Shown here one piece after another: positions 22,054 to 22,117 of a stretch of DNA of 22,117 bases; positions within the stretch are counted from its first letter, which is position 1; every line of letters starts with the position of its first letter. The notes beneath the pieces were generated by a model that searched no databases, was not told where the DNA came from, and saw only the letters and a list, made by a program, of their open reading frames with translations. This stretch comes from an uncultured Oscillospiraceae bacterium (GTDB lineage Bacteria; Bacillota; Clostridia; Oscillospirales; Oscillospiraceae), in the NCBI GenBank assembly GCA_900754965.1, contig CAAEEO010000055.1, positions 1 through 22,117 on the forward strand, read 5' to 3'. Position numbers and translations under genes: made by a program.

Positions 22054-22117
22054 GGGTCTGACATTAACGGACAGAAATTGGCGCTGTTTTTTGCTCTTTG
22101 GGCGTGGGACGCTCCGG

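Overview
The window looks like a chromosomal segment of a moderately GC-rich, Gram-positive, gut-type Clostridia (Oscillospiraceae-like; inferred, not proven). The reasons are strong AGGAGG ribosome binding sites, several well-supported TTG/GTG starts, a lipoprotein signal on PstS, an AzgA-type purine permease, and a huge secreted protein anchored by three S-layer homology (SLH) domains. No rRNA, tRNA, CRISPR array, insertion sequence or phage gene was seen.

Layout. (1) 1-4717, minus strand: one six-gene operon with a clear sigma-A promoter (4689-4717). Its order is a D-amino-acid transaminase, 5-oxoprolinase subunits PxpB and PxpC, a DUF1445 (YcsI/D-glutamate-cyclase-like) protein, PxpA, and a DUF4392 protein cut by the window edge. 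Together they look like a module joining D-glutamate, 5-oxoproline (pyroglutamate), L-glutamate and 2-oxoglutarate. (2) 4802-9238, plus strand: the high-affinity phosphate operon pstS-pstC-pstA-pstB-phoU, preceded by TTTACA-like repeats that resemble a PhoP box and closed by a 21-bp bidirectional terminator. (3) 9246-10265, minus strand: gpsA. (4) 10405-11882, plus strand: an NCS2/AzgA purine permease and its terminator. (5) 11927-18950, plus strand: a second terminator, a second PhoP-box-like repeat pair, a promoter, and a 2262-residue secreted protein with lamin-tail-like, calcineurin-like phosphoesterase, choice-of-anchor-I propeller and SLH domains. (6) 18969-19640, minus strand: a cytidylate-kinase-like protein. 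(7) 19737-21872, minus strand: two overlapping CobW/COG0523-type GTPases. One carries a 51-residue tract with 30 histidines; the other is fused to a TIGR03943 (YcgQ)-like domain. Together they suggest metal delivery. (8) 21873-22117: no gene, an orphan plus-strand terminator and an inverted repeat.

The most interesting link is regulatory. The pstS promoter and the promoter of the giant phosphoesterase both carry TTTACN-5 bp-TTTACA, with the end of the repeat exactly 33 bp before the first base of the -10 hexamer in each. This predicts that phosphate starvation switches on both the Pi transporter and a cell-surface enzyme that releases Pi. The purine permease next door raises the possibility that nucleotides are among the substrates; that last step is speculative.
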